Source: Shewanella marinintestina
GTDB taxonomy: Bacteria > Pseudomonadota > Gammaproteobacteria > Enterobacterales > Shewanellaceae
Length of the DNA: 64,000 nt
NCBI RefSeq assembly: GCF_023283845.1
Contig: NZ_JAKILC010000012.1
Coordinates: forward strand, 62,001-126,000
Direction: 5' to 3'
Every line of letters begins with the position of its first letter. Position 1 is the first letter of the stretch. Shown piece after piece: positions 16,742 through 24,740 of this stretch. The notes under the pieces were generated by a model. The model was given only the letters and a program-made list of their open reading frames with translations, was not told the origin of the DNA and searched no databases. The translations under genes and the position numbers were made by a program.

Positions 16742-17320
16742 CTAGTCCCAGATAAATTCTCTGAAATGCTTACGACACACTGACTCGTAGCTTTCGTTAC
16801 CACCAATCGCTACCTGCTCACCTTCACGCATTGGCTTACCATTACCATCAAGACGCACCACCATATTGGCTTTACGGCCACAGTGACAAATGGTTTTTAG
16901 CTCTACCAGTTTATCCGCCCAAGCAAGTAAATACTGACTACCCGTAAATAATTCACCTTGAAAGTCTGTTTTCAGGCCATAACAAAGTACAGGAATATCA
17001 AGTACATCAACCACGTAAGTCAATTGCTTAACTTGCTCTTTGCTTAGAAACTGGGATTCGTCAATCAAGATACAGTGCAGTGCTTGCACTGCAAGACTCG
17101 CGCGCACCATTTCAGTGAGGTTGTCGTTGCTACCAAACACTTGTGCGTCGGTTTCAATACCGATACGCGATGCGACTTTACCTACACCATAACGATCGTC
17201 AATTGAGGCAGTCATGACTAAGGTATTCATGCCGCGTTCACGATAGTTATAAGAAGACTGTAATAACGAAGTTGATTTACCCGCATTCATTGCTGAGTAA
17301 TAGAAATAGAGCTGCGCCAA
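16742..17320 (-). CDS. tdk: Thymidine kinase
   Basis: The 192-residue protein is a full-length type II (TK1-like) thymidine kinase of the pyrimidine salvage pathway, phosphorylating thymidine with ATP in the cytosol. The P-loop SAMNAGKS is at residues 9-16, the catalytic DESQF at residues 87-91, and the zinc ligands C145, C147, C182 and H185 are all present. It is monocistronic, with its own terminator. Confidence 0.97.
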   Translation of the reverse strand: MAQLYFYYSAMNAGKSTSLLQSSYNYRERGMNTLVMTASIDDRYGVGKVASRIGIETDAQVFGSNDNLTEMVRASLAVQALHCILIDESQFLSKEQVKQLTYVVDVLDIPVLCYGLKTDFQGELFTGSQYLLAWADKLVELKTICHCGRKANMVVRLDGNGKPMREGEQVAIGGNESYESVCRKHFREFIWD

Positions 17321-17699
17321 ACTAAAATCCTTAAAGGTGAGTTCGGCGCTAGTTTAGCATTAATTTGGTAAAAAAAATCATATTAACGAAACAGGATATT
17401 CGTTCAAATCACAAAATTTATGCTCAGCTTTATTTCCCAACAAACCTCTAGATAAGAAGGTGAATTTAGTGAGTCATTCTTCACTTTTTAACTGAACAGC
17501 TTATTTTAACTAGTTTTCCTCCGTCAGCACTATGAAAGTCCACAAATAGCAGGGCTACGACTAGAAGGAAATATGTGACAAACACAACAAAACCAACACG
17601 AAATCCAGCATTGATACACAAAATGACTCACATTAAGACACGTTTAATGCCAAAGCGTTAAATTAAAAACACAATTATAATAAAGGAAGTCGAAAATCT
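17321..17699. other. 379-bp divergent intergenic region
   Basis: It lies between tdk (minus) and the M3 peptidase gene (plus). It is AT-rich; besides the RBS AAAGGAAGTCG near 17682-17692, no hairpin, operator or short gene was recognised. Confidence 0.6.
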
Positions 17700-19832
17700 A
17701 TGCATAAGTCACTTATTGCTGCAGCAATTGCCGCAACATTAACCCTGAGCGCATGCTCAACCACATCACCTGAAAACACCAATGCTGTTATGGTACAAGC
17801 ACAGAACCCATTCTTACAGGCAAGCACCTTGCAGTATCAAGCTCCAGACTTTACAAAAATTAAGGATGAGCATTTTCAGCCAGCCTTAACTTTGGGCATG
17901 CAGGCGCAATATCAACAGATCCTCGATATTGCTAACAACTCACAAGCGCCTACATTTGCTAACACCATTGTTGCAATGGAAAAAAGTGGTGAGCTACTCA
18001 ACCGAACTTCGAAGGTGTTTTACAACCTAGCCGGTACTGATAGCAATACCACACTGCGTAAAATTCAAAGCGAAATGGCGCCAAAAATGGCGGCTCACTC
18101 AGACAATATTAATTTAAACCCAGAACTATTTAAGCGTATAGAAACCCTATATCAACAAAGAGATAGCTTAAATTTGTCGTCTGAAGAGAACCGCTTAGTT
18201 GAGGTTTACTACAAACGTTTTGTACGTGCGGGTGCCAAACTAACTGAAGATCAAAAGCAACAGATCCGTGTGCTTAATGAAGAGCAGTCAACGCTAACTA
18301 ACGAGTTTGCACAGCGCTTAATGCGCTTAACTAAAGAGATTGCGATAATTGTTGATTCAAAAGCTCAGTTAGCCGGTTTATCGGAGGCTGCTATCAATGC
18401 TGCAGCTACTGATGCTGAAGCTAACGGTCACGCAGGTAAGTATCAACTAAACATTACTAACACGACACGTCAGCCAGTACTGACTCAGCTGCAAGACAGA
18501 GCCCTGCGTCAGCAAATTTGGCAAGCATCAGCTGAACGTGGTCTTGAAGGTGAGAACGAAACTGCGTCTTTAGTGGCAAGACTGGCACAACTTCGCGCAG
18601 AACGCGCTGAGTTACTTGGTTATAAAAACTGGGCTGAATACCGCCTAGAGCCACAAATGGCTAAAACACCGGAAGCGGTTTACAAGATGTTTGGCTCTAT
18701 GGTGCCAGCGGTGATTAAAAACACCGAAAAAGAAGCGGCTGATATTCAAGCGATGATCAATCAAACTGGTGGCGACTTTGAGCTAGCGCCGTGGGATTGG
18801 GCGTATTACGCTGAACTTGTACGTCAAGAAAAATACGACTTAGATGAAAGTGCAATTACGCCGTACTTTGAATTTGACCGTGTACTAGAAGATGGTGTGT
18901 TCTTCACCTTACAAGCGCTATATGGCGTGACGCTTAAACCACGCCCAGATCTGCCTGTTTACCATGAAGATGTAAAAGCCTACGAAATGTTCGATGAAGA
19001 TGGCAGCAGCATGGCTATTTTCTACGCCGATTACTTCTCACGTGAAGGTAAGCGTGGTGGCGCGTGGATGAGTTCATTTGTGGCCCAATCTGAGTTATTA
19101 AACAACAAGCCTGTTGTGATTAACGTAATGAACATTAAAAAAGCGCCAGCTGGTGAGCCAACATTTGTTAGCTACGATGAAGTCACCACCATGTTCCATG
19201 AAATGGGCCACGGTACTCATGGCATGTTCTCAAAGGTGAAATACCCAACACTGTCTGGCACATCAGTATCACGCGACTTTGTTGAGTTCCCATCAACCTT
19301 TGAAGAAGATTGGGCTGCGCACCCTAAAGTGTTAGCCAACTACGCGAAGCACTATGAAACTGGCGAGCCTATTCCAAAAGAGCTACTTGAAAAGTTATTA
19401 AAGTCACGCAGCTTTAACCAAGGTTTCGATACCTTAGAGTATATGTCAGCAGCCCTATTGGATCTTGAGTGGCATACTCTTAAAGCCGGCAGCCCGCTGC
19501 AAGATGTGGCGAGCTTTGAAGCGGCAGCGCTTAAAAAGCACGGTGTAGATTTACCAGCAGTGCCACCACGTTATAAATCAACTTACTTTGCCCATGCGTT
19601 CCCAGGTGGTTACTCAGCAAGTTACTACGCTTATATGTGGAGTGAGATTTTAGCGGCTGATGCGTTTGCTTACGTACAAACTCAAGGCGGGCTTGACCGT
19701 GAAATCGGTATGAAGTTTAGAAAAACCATTCGCGAAGTGGGCAACACAGTGGCACCTATGGATGCTTACAAAGCCTTTAGAGGCCAAGAGCCAACAACTG
19801 AAGCACTGCTAGAGCGTCGTGGCTTAAACTAA
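17700..19832 (+). CDS. dcp: M3 family dipeptidyl carboxypeptidase, lipoprotein
   Basis: The 710-residue protein is a zinc oligopeptidase of the thermolysin-like M3 family. The lipobox LTLSAC places the lipid-modified Cys at residue 19, so it is exported and membrane-anchored; periplasmic Dcp proteins release dipeptides from peptide C-termini. The zinc motif FHEMGHGTHG is at about residues 499-508 (H500, E501, H504), with the downstream E in the DFVEFPSTFEEDW segment. Length is close to E. coli Dcp (about 680). Start ATG has RBS AAAGGAAG at suitable distance. The last 24 bases of the gene are imperfectly repeated right after the stop (19835-19860). Confidence 0.92.
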   Translation: MHKSLIAAAIAATLTLSACSTTSPENTNAVMVQAQNPFLQASTLQYQAPDFTKIKDEHFQPALTLGMQAQYQQILDIANNSQAPTFANTIVAMEKSGELLNRTSKVFYNLAGTDSNTTLRKIQSEMAPKMAAHSDNINLNPELFKRIETLYQQRDSLNLSSEENRLVEVYYKRFVRAGAKLTEDQKQQIRVLNEEQSTLTNEFAQRLMRLTKEIAIIVDSKAQLAGLSEAAINAAATDAEANGHAGKYQLNITNTTRQPVLTQLQDRALRQQIWQASAERGLEGENETASLVARLAQLRAERAELLGYKNWAEYRLEPQMAKTPEAVYKMFGSMVPAVIKNTEKEAADIQAMINQTGGDFELAPWDWAYYAELVRQEKYDLDESAITPYFEFDRVLEDGVFFTLQALYGVTLKPRPDLPVYHEDVKAYEMFDEDGSSMAIFYADYFSREGKRGGAWMSSFVAQSELLNNKPVVINVMNIKKAPAGEPTFVSYDEVTTMFHEMGHGTHGMFSKVKYPTLSGTSVSRDFVEFPSTFEEDWAAHPKVLANYAKHYETGEPIPKELLEKLLKSRSFNQGFDTLEYMSAALLDLEWHTLKAGSPLQDVASFEAAALKKHGVDLPAVPPRYKSTYFAHAFPGGYSASYYAYMWSEILAADAFAYVQTQGGLDREIGMKFRKTIREVGNTVAPMDAYKAFRGQEPTTEALLERRGLN

Positions 19833-19860
19833 CGTTAGAGCCTCGTGGCTTAATCTAATC
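19809..19860 (+). repeat. 26-bp imperfect tandem duplication over the end of dcp
   Basis: Unit 19809-19834 covers the last codons and stop of dcp; unit 19835-19860 matches it at 21 of 26 positions, including a second in-phase-looking stop. This looks like a past tandem duplication that drifted. Confidence 0.8.
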
Positions 19861-19917
19861 CGGCTCAAGGTTAGTCAGCAATAAGCAGAGCGAGTGTTAA
19901 CACTAAAGGTTAAAATG

Positions 19918-19947
19918 AAAGCTCCCTAATCTGGGAGCTTTTTTTAT
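19918..19947 (+). terminator. Rho-independent terminator of dcp
   Basis: AAAGCTCCC and GGGAGCTTT pair around a short TAATCT loop, followed by a seven-base T run. Confidence 0.88.
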
Positions 19948-19990
19948 ATCTAATGATTTCTAGCTATCCCTAGCAAGAATTTTAGCCATT

Positions 19991-20019
19991 AAAAAACCGC
20001 TCGATAAAGAGCGGTTTTA
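19991..20019 (-). terminator. Rho-independent terminator of the NhaC-family transporter gene
   Basis: AAAACCGCTC and GAGCGGTTTT pair around GATAAA, with the T-run on the minus strand 50 bp after the transporter stop codon. It could also act in the plus direction. Confidence 0.8.
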
Positions 20020-20068
20020 ATTATCTTTGGAATTAGCCTTTAATCACTAAGCCAATGATAATGTCGCC

Positions 20069-21649
20069 TTACTGCTTACATGCTGCATCAGGCGAACAGG
20101 CTTTAATGCGTAGAACAATAATACTAATCACGAACAATACGCTACAAGCAACCAGACCTGCTGTAACAGACTCAGTGAAACCTAATACTAGGTAACCCAC
20201 CATGCTGATCCCTGCAACAATCAACGCGTATGGCAGCTGTGTCATTACGTGGTCAATGTGATGACAGTTAGCACCTGTTGACGACAAAATCGTAGTATCT
20301 GAAATCGGTGAACAGTGGTCACCAAATACCGCACCAGCAAGCACTGATGCAAGCATTGGTAGCATCATACCGGTGTGACTACCCATCGCCATATCCGCAG
20401 CAATTGGTAGCATGATACCAAAGGTCCCCCAGCTAGTGCCGGTTGAGAATGCAGTCAAACCAGCAAGAATAAATAGCACTGCTGGTAGCATAGCAAATGG
20501 AATATTACCGGTTGCTAGGCTTGCCATGTACTTACCTGTTTCTAGTTGACCAATCACACCTGCGATTGTCCAAGCAAAAAGTAAGATATAGATAGCTGGT
20601 AGCATCGACTTAGCGCCTTCAAATAGGCCTTTTGCGATCATCGATTTAGCAACGCCTTGGTAAATAACTAGCGCTAGTGTTACCGCTAAGCCAATTGCAG
20701 CACCAAAGAATAGTGATGAACCGACGTCGGTATTTTCGAAAGCACCAATCAAGCTAAACTCAGCACCTTTTGCTGCTAATGCATCACCGCCGCTACTAAC
20801 CATAAAGTAGAAAGTAGCAAACACAAGTACTGTGATCGGTAGGAATAAGCCCATGATCTTACCTGTATCCGCTTCTGGTAAGTCTGAGTTAGCTCCAGGT
20901 GGCAAACCTTTAGACTCGTCATAAAGCTCACCTTTTTGCGCTCTTAACTCATGTTGACGCATAGGACCAATGTCAAGACCCATTAAGGCAACACAAAGCA
21001 ATAATAGCAGTGCAAAAATCGCGTAGAAGTTCATTGGGATCATCTGCACGAACACACTTAAGTGGCCAGTATCAGTAAAACCATGAGCAGTTAAGATGCC
21101 GCCAATCAAAGCGATAATGTATGCTCCCCAGCTTGATACAGGTGAGATAACACAAATCGGTGCGGCAGTTGAGTCCAGCAAATAAGCCAGTTTACTGCGT
21201 GAAATGTAGTATCTGTCAGTAAGTGGTCTTGCCACACTACCTACAACTAAACTATTGAAATAATCATCAATAAACACCACACAACCTAAAAACATAGTTA
21301 ATAGTTTGGCGTCGCGTTTATTACGAATATGAGTACGAGCCCAATCAGCAAAAGCTCTCGCTGAACCACTTACGGTGATTAGCGCAGTGATCATTCCTAG
21401 TAATACTAAGAAGCCAAGAATATAGAGGTTCCAGCTGTTAAAAGCTCCATCATCCCATACTAGAGCTGACACTTTATCTCCAAGATATTGTGCTGTTTGC
21501 ATGGCAGAAAAATCGGTAAGCAATAAAGCTCCCAATAAAATGCCCACACCTAAGGAGAGTAAAACACGACGCGTTAACATCGCCAGTACGATTGCGACTA
21601 CCGGAGGTAGTAGCGATAAAGCCGAATCGGCATAGCTTATAATTGTCAT
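20069..21649 (-). CDS. NhaC-family Na+/H+ antiporter-like transporter, probable lysine transporter (LysW type)
   Basis: The 526-residue protein is polytopic (about 11-12 membrane helices) with NhaC-family features such as FIDDYFNSLVVGSV and GAVFGDHCSPISDTT. NhaC-family members are usually Na+/H+ antiporters, but a subset in Shewanella and Vibrio preceded by a lysine riboswitch has been predicted from comparative genomics to import lysine (LysW). Here a clear lysine riboswitch and terminator lie 150 bp upstream in the leader, so a lysine transport role is the better reading. It is monocistronic. The substrate is inferred from regulation only. Confidence 0.88.
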   Translation of the reverse strand: MTIISYADSALSLLPPVVAIVLAMLTRRVLLSLGVGILLGALLLTDFSAMQTAQYLGDKVSALVWDDGAFNSWNLYILGFLVLLGMITALITVSGSARAFADWARTHIRNKRDAKLLTMFLGCVVFIDDYFNSLVVGSVARPLTDRYYISRSKLAYLLDSTAAPICVISPVSSWGAYIIALIGGILTAHGFTDTGHLSVFVQMIPMNFYAIFALLLLLCVALMGLDIGPMRQHELRAQKGELYDESKGLPPGANSDLPEADTGKIMGLFLPITVLVFATFYFMVSSGGDALAAKGAEFSLIGAFENTDVGSSLFFGAAIGLAVTLALVIYQGVAKSMIAKGLFEGAKSMLPAIYILLFAWTIAGVIGQLETGKYMASLATGNIPFAMLPAVLFILAGLTAFSTGTSWGTFGIMLPIAADMAMGSHTGMMLPMLASVLAGAVFGDHCSPISDTTILSSTGANCHHIDHVMTQLPYALIVAGISMVGYLVLGFTESVTAGLVACSVLFVISIIVLRIKACSPDAACKQ

Positions 21650-21775
21650 TTTTTTAATTTCTTCGCTAAATACGAATGGAGGCCGACTGAACTGGTGGGA
21701 TATAGCAATAGATATCTGATTACACCTGTCCTATCAGTAGCGCTCCATAGCCATATTAATGGTTCGTCATTAATA

Positions 21776-21806
21776 TAAAAATCTCTTATCTTCCAGATAA
21801 GAGATA
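21776..21806 (-). terminator. Riboswitch expression-platform terminator
   Basis: On the minus strand ATCTCTTATCT and AGATAAGAGAT form an 11-bp stem with a short loop, followed by TTTTTATA. It directly follows the lysine aptamer and lies about 130 bp before the start codon, so ligand binding probably favours premature termination. Confidence 0.85.
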
Positions 21807-21955
21807 CTATGGCAGTGCTGTCCCTATTTGGTCACAGCCCCAGCAACAAGCCCCGATATGCTATGTCACTTCGGCATCAAATCCTTTCTCGATAGATCAG
21901 CGGAATCACCCTACTTATCGATACTGATATTTAATGCACCTCTACTTCTCAGGAC
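21803..21955 (-). promoter_or_regulatory. Lysine riboswitch (L box)
   Basis: Read on the minus strand, the leader has the conserved L-box pieces in order: AGAGGTGC near the 5' end, AGTAGGGTGA, GAAAGGATTTGATGCCGAAGTG, then GTTGCTGGGGCTGTGACC with the matching GGGACAGCACTGCCATAG. This five-helix core is the known lysine aptamer. It controls the NhaC-family gene through the terminator that follows. Boundaries are approximate. Confidence 0.93.
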
Positions 21956-21997
21956 GCAATTTAAGACTAGCTCAAAAAGCGTGACGGACATAAAAAC

Positions 21998-22035
21998 ATA
22001 AGCGGCTTTAGAGATGCTACCCTAAAGCCGCTTAT
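21998..22035 (-). terminator. Rho-independent terminator of etfBA
   Basis: A 14-bp perfect stem (ATAAGCGGCTTTAG with CTAAAGCCGCTTAT) and a 10-nt loop, followed on the minus strand by GTTTTTA. Confidence 0.85.
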
Positions 22036-22051
22036 CGTGACACAGATCACA
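22036..22051. promoter_or_regulatory. Candidate CRP site before the lysine-regulated transporter
   Basis: CGTGA-CACAGA-TCACA matches the CRP core at nine of ten conserved positions. It lies about 80 bp upstream of the start of the lysine aptamer on the transporter's strand, a usual activating distance if the transcript starts just before the aptamer. Confidence 0.4.
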
Positions 22052-22158
22052 CACAATACCAAATAGCACCCACACTGGTTAACACAAACGAAACCGTATA
22101 TTCACAACCGGCTTGAGATTGCTGTTAACCGCGTTATCGGTATGACCGCGCGAACCGA

Positions 22159-23082
22159 TTAAAGTTGAGCCAATAATTGTGGTACAGCTTCAAACAGATC
22201 AGCTTCAAGACCGTAGTCTGCCACCTGGAAAATAGGTGCTTCAGGATCTTTGTTTATCGCCACAATCACTTTAGAGTCTTTCATACCTGCAAGATGTTGA
22301 ATAGCACCAGAAATACCTACCGCTATATACAAATCAGGTGCAACAATCTTACCCGTTTGACCAACTTGTAAATCGTTTGGCACATAACCGGCATCAACTG
22401 CAGCACGAGACGCGCCCAATGCACCACCGAGTTTGTCAGCTAGTTGTTCTAAAATACCGAAGTTTTCGCTGTTACCTAATGCACGACCGCCAGATACCAC
22501 TACCGATGCGCTACCCAATTCTGGACGCTCCGACTCTGTTAAGCTTTGCTCAACAAATTCAACTTGTGGCGAAATATCTTGTGAAAGCGTAACTAACTCT
22601 GCACTACCATCTGTTGCGACGGCATCAAAAGCGCTTGAACGTACTGTCATCACTTTCTTGTCATCTAAGCTTTGCACAGTCGCTAATGCGTTACCCGCAT
22701 AAACTGGACGAACAAATGTATCGCTACTCACCACTTCAATGACTTCAGATAACTGAGATACATCAAGTAACGCTGCAACACGCGGCAGTACATCTTTACC
22801 AAAGCTAGAAGCTGCAGCTAAAACATGCTCGTAATCAGCAGCAATAGCCAACATAAGGTCTGATACGTTTTCAGCAAGATGATTAGCGTAAGATGCAGAG
22901 TCAGCGACTAAAACATTACGTACTCCATTTAGTTTTTGTGCTTCTGTGGCTACTGCAGCGCAGTCGTGACCAACAACTAATACATCAATGTCACCACCAA
23001 TCGCTTGGCCACAAGCCACAACTTTAGCGGTATCGAGTTTTAAGCTAACGTTATCGTGTTCTGCTAATACTAAAATCGCCAT
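22159..23082 (-). CDS. etfA: Electron transfer flavoprotein alpha subunit
   Basis: The 307-residue protein is EtfA/FixB. The C-terminal FAD-binding domain is recognisable (SGGRALGNSENFGILEQLA, RAAVDAGYVPNDLQVGQTGK, YIAVGISGAIQHLAGM, VAINKDPEAPIF). The heterodimer EtfAB accepts electrons from acyl-CoA and other dehydrogenases and passes them to the quinone pool via ETF:ubiquinone oxidoreductase. It overlaps etfB by one base (stop/start) and is followed by a strong terminator. Confidence 0.97.
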   Translation of the reverse strand: MAILVLAEHDNVSLKLDTAKVVACGQAIGGDIDVLVVGHDCAAVATEAQKLNGVRNVLVADSASYANHLAENVSDLMLAIAADYEHVLAAASSFGKDVLPRVAALLDVSQLSEVIEVVSSDTFVRPVYAGNALATVQSLDDKKVMTVRSSAFDAVATDGSAELVTLSQDISPQVEFVEQSLTESERPELGSASVVVSGGRALGNSENFGILEQLADKLGGALGASRAAVDAGYVPNDLQVGQTGKIVAPDLYIAVGISGAIQHLAGMKDSKVIVAINKDPEAPIFQVADYGLEADLFEAVPQLLAQL

Positions 23083-23831
23083 TAGATCACCTTCGCTTCA
23101 TTTTTTAACTTTTCAACTAGCTCTTCAACAGAACCCACCATAATGCCACCGCTGCGTTCTGCTGGCGGAGCCACTTTAATAATGTTTTGATGAGATTTAA
23201 GTGTTACGTCAAAATCAGCAGGCGTTAACGACTCAAGTGGCTTGCGCTTAGCTTTCATAATATTAGGTAACTTGGCATAGCGAGGCTCGTTCAAACGTAG
23301 ATCTGCAGTAACTACCGCAGGCAGTGATAAGTTAACTGTTTGCAGGCCGCCATCTATTTCACGCGTAACGACTAACTTGTCGCCATCGAGCTTTACTTCA
23401 GAAGCAAAAGTTGCCTGAGGCATTTTAGCGATAGCTGCAAGCATTTGCCCAGTTTGGTTATTGTCACCATCAATAGACTGCTTACCTAAGATAACCAGTT
23501 GCGCTTGCTCTTTTTGTTGTACAGCATGAATCAACTTAGCGATTGAAAGAGGCACTAAATCTTCGTCAGTTTCAATATGGATAGCGCGATCAGCGCCCAA
23601 TGCTAATGCCGTTCTTAATTGCTCTTGTGACGCTTTAGGTCCAATACTTAATACCACAATTTCAGAGGCGCTTCCGGCTTCCTTTAAACGAACGGCTTCT
23701 TCAACAGCGATTTCACAAAATGGGTTAATCGCCATTTTCAAGTTTGCGGTATCAACACCGGTATTGTCAGCGTTAACTCTGACCTTTACGTTGGCATCGA
23801 CGACACGTTTAACTGGCACCAATACTTTCAT
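23082..23831 (-). CDS. etfB: Electron transfer flavoprotein beta subunit
   Basis: The 249-residue EtfB/FixA protein has the expected N-terminus [12 protein letters not shown], the [20 protein letters not shown] segment, and the family signature near [27 protein letters not shown]. It forms the FAD/AMP-containing heterodimer with EtfA in the cytosol, linking beta-oxidation to respiration. It is the first gene of the etfBA operon; the divergent hns-like gene lies 356 bp away. Confidence 0.97.
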   Translation of the reverse strand: MKVLVPVKRVVDANVKVRVNADNTGVDTANLKMAINPFCEIAVEEAVRLKEAGSASEIVVLSIGPKASQEQLRTALALGADRAIHIETDEDLVPLSIAKLIHAVQQKEQAQLVILGKQSIDGDNNQTGQMLAAIAKMPQATFASEVKLDGDKLVVTREIDGGLQTVNLSLPAVVTADLRLNEPRYAKLPNIMKAKRKPLESLTPADFDVTLKSHQNIIKVAPPAERSGGIMVGSVEELVEKLKNEAKVI

Positions 23832-24187
23832 AGGGCTTCCTTCTTACGTCTCTTATAATGATTGGGATTAAGCAACCTAACAGCAATATATTACCAAGCT
23901 GCGATTACCAAAATTAAGCTCACTTTACGTGCTGTTAACGTTAACGTCAACTAGGTTTCAAACACCTGTTCATTCAGGTTGACACTACATAACATTTGCT
24001 TGAATTAAACAGCTATAAAACATTTATTAACCGACCATATTCGTTCTGTTATTCAATTTAACTAATAAAGGTTTTAAATAATGAATATGTATAATTCCAA
24101 AATAATATTTGATCCTCAGACAAATAGTTTCTATTATTTACGCAATTAATGTTATTCCCTCTTATTCTTAATCGGACCTAAATAATT
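23832..24187. other. 356-bp divergent region between etfB and hns
   Basis: It contains a GTTAACGTTAAC palindrome at 23934-23945 and a PsrA-like CAAAC-ACCT-GTTCA sequence at 23959-23972. The rest, nearer hns, is very AT-rich, as is common upstream of self-regulated hns genes. No gene was seen. Confidence 0.55.
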
Positions 24188-24580
24188 ATGAGCGATTTTC
24201 TTGAAATATTGACGCACGGCCGTCGCTTTAAAGCTGCAGTAAAAGAGTTATCACTTAATGATTTAAAAGAACTAGCAGTTAAGTTAGATAAAATTATTGA
24301 AGAAAAAGCTTCTCAGCAAGCAGAAGAACAAGAAGCAATGGCAGAACGTAATGCTAAGATCGAAGAGATCCGTAAGCAAATGGAAGCAATTGGTTTATCT
24401 GTAGATGATATTGGTGGTGCTGCAGTTAAAGCTGCTCCTAAAAAGCGTGCTCCACGCCCAGCTAAATACCAAATTGAAGTTGAAGGCGAAATGGTTCAAT
24501 GGACTGGTCAAGGCCGTATGCCAACAGTATTTAAGAACCAGCTTGAACAAGGCCGTACTATGGAAGACTTCTTGATCTAA
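24188..24580 (+). CDS. hns: H-NS family nucleoid-associated protein
   Basis: The 130-residue protein has the two-domain H-NS plan: an N-terminal coiled-coil oligomerisation region (residues ~1-70), a basic linker (KAAPKKRAPRPAKY, ~81-94), and a C-terminal DNA-binding domain with WTGQGRMP (residues 105-112), containing the QGR AT-hook-like loop that reads the minor groove of AT-rich DNA. It silences AT-rich, often foreign, genes. It is monocistronic with a strong terminator. StpA-like paralogues cannot be excluded. Confidence 0.93.
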   Translation: MSDFLEILTHGRRFKAAVKELSLNDLKELAVKLDKIIEEKASQQAEEQEAMAERNAKIEEIRKQMEAIGLSVDDIGGAAVKAAPKKRAPRPAKYQIEVEGEMVQWTGQGRMPTVFKNQLEQGRTMEDFLI

Positions 24581-24600
24581 CTTCAAGTCGACCTATTTAT

Positions 24601-24630
24601 AAAAGCCTCGCTATTTGCGAGGCTTTTTCG
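24601..24630 (+). terminator. Rho-independent terminator of hns
   Basis: AAAAGCCTCG and CGAGGCTTTTT pair around a CTATTTG loop, 20 bp after the stop codon. Confidence 0.88.
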
Positions 24631-24740
24631 TTTATAAGTTAAAATTTCACACTGATAGTTACAAATACTACTTAGTCTTTGCCAATAAGTTAGGGTACCC
24701 TGCTTGTATCCCTGTTTATCTAACAATAATAAGTAGAAGA

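Noticed and set aside
24615..24740. N-terminal extension of the first amidohydrolase
   Set aside because: It begins inside the hns terminator and would bury the signal peptide.
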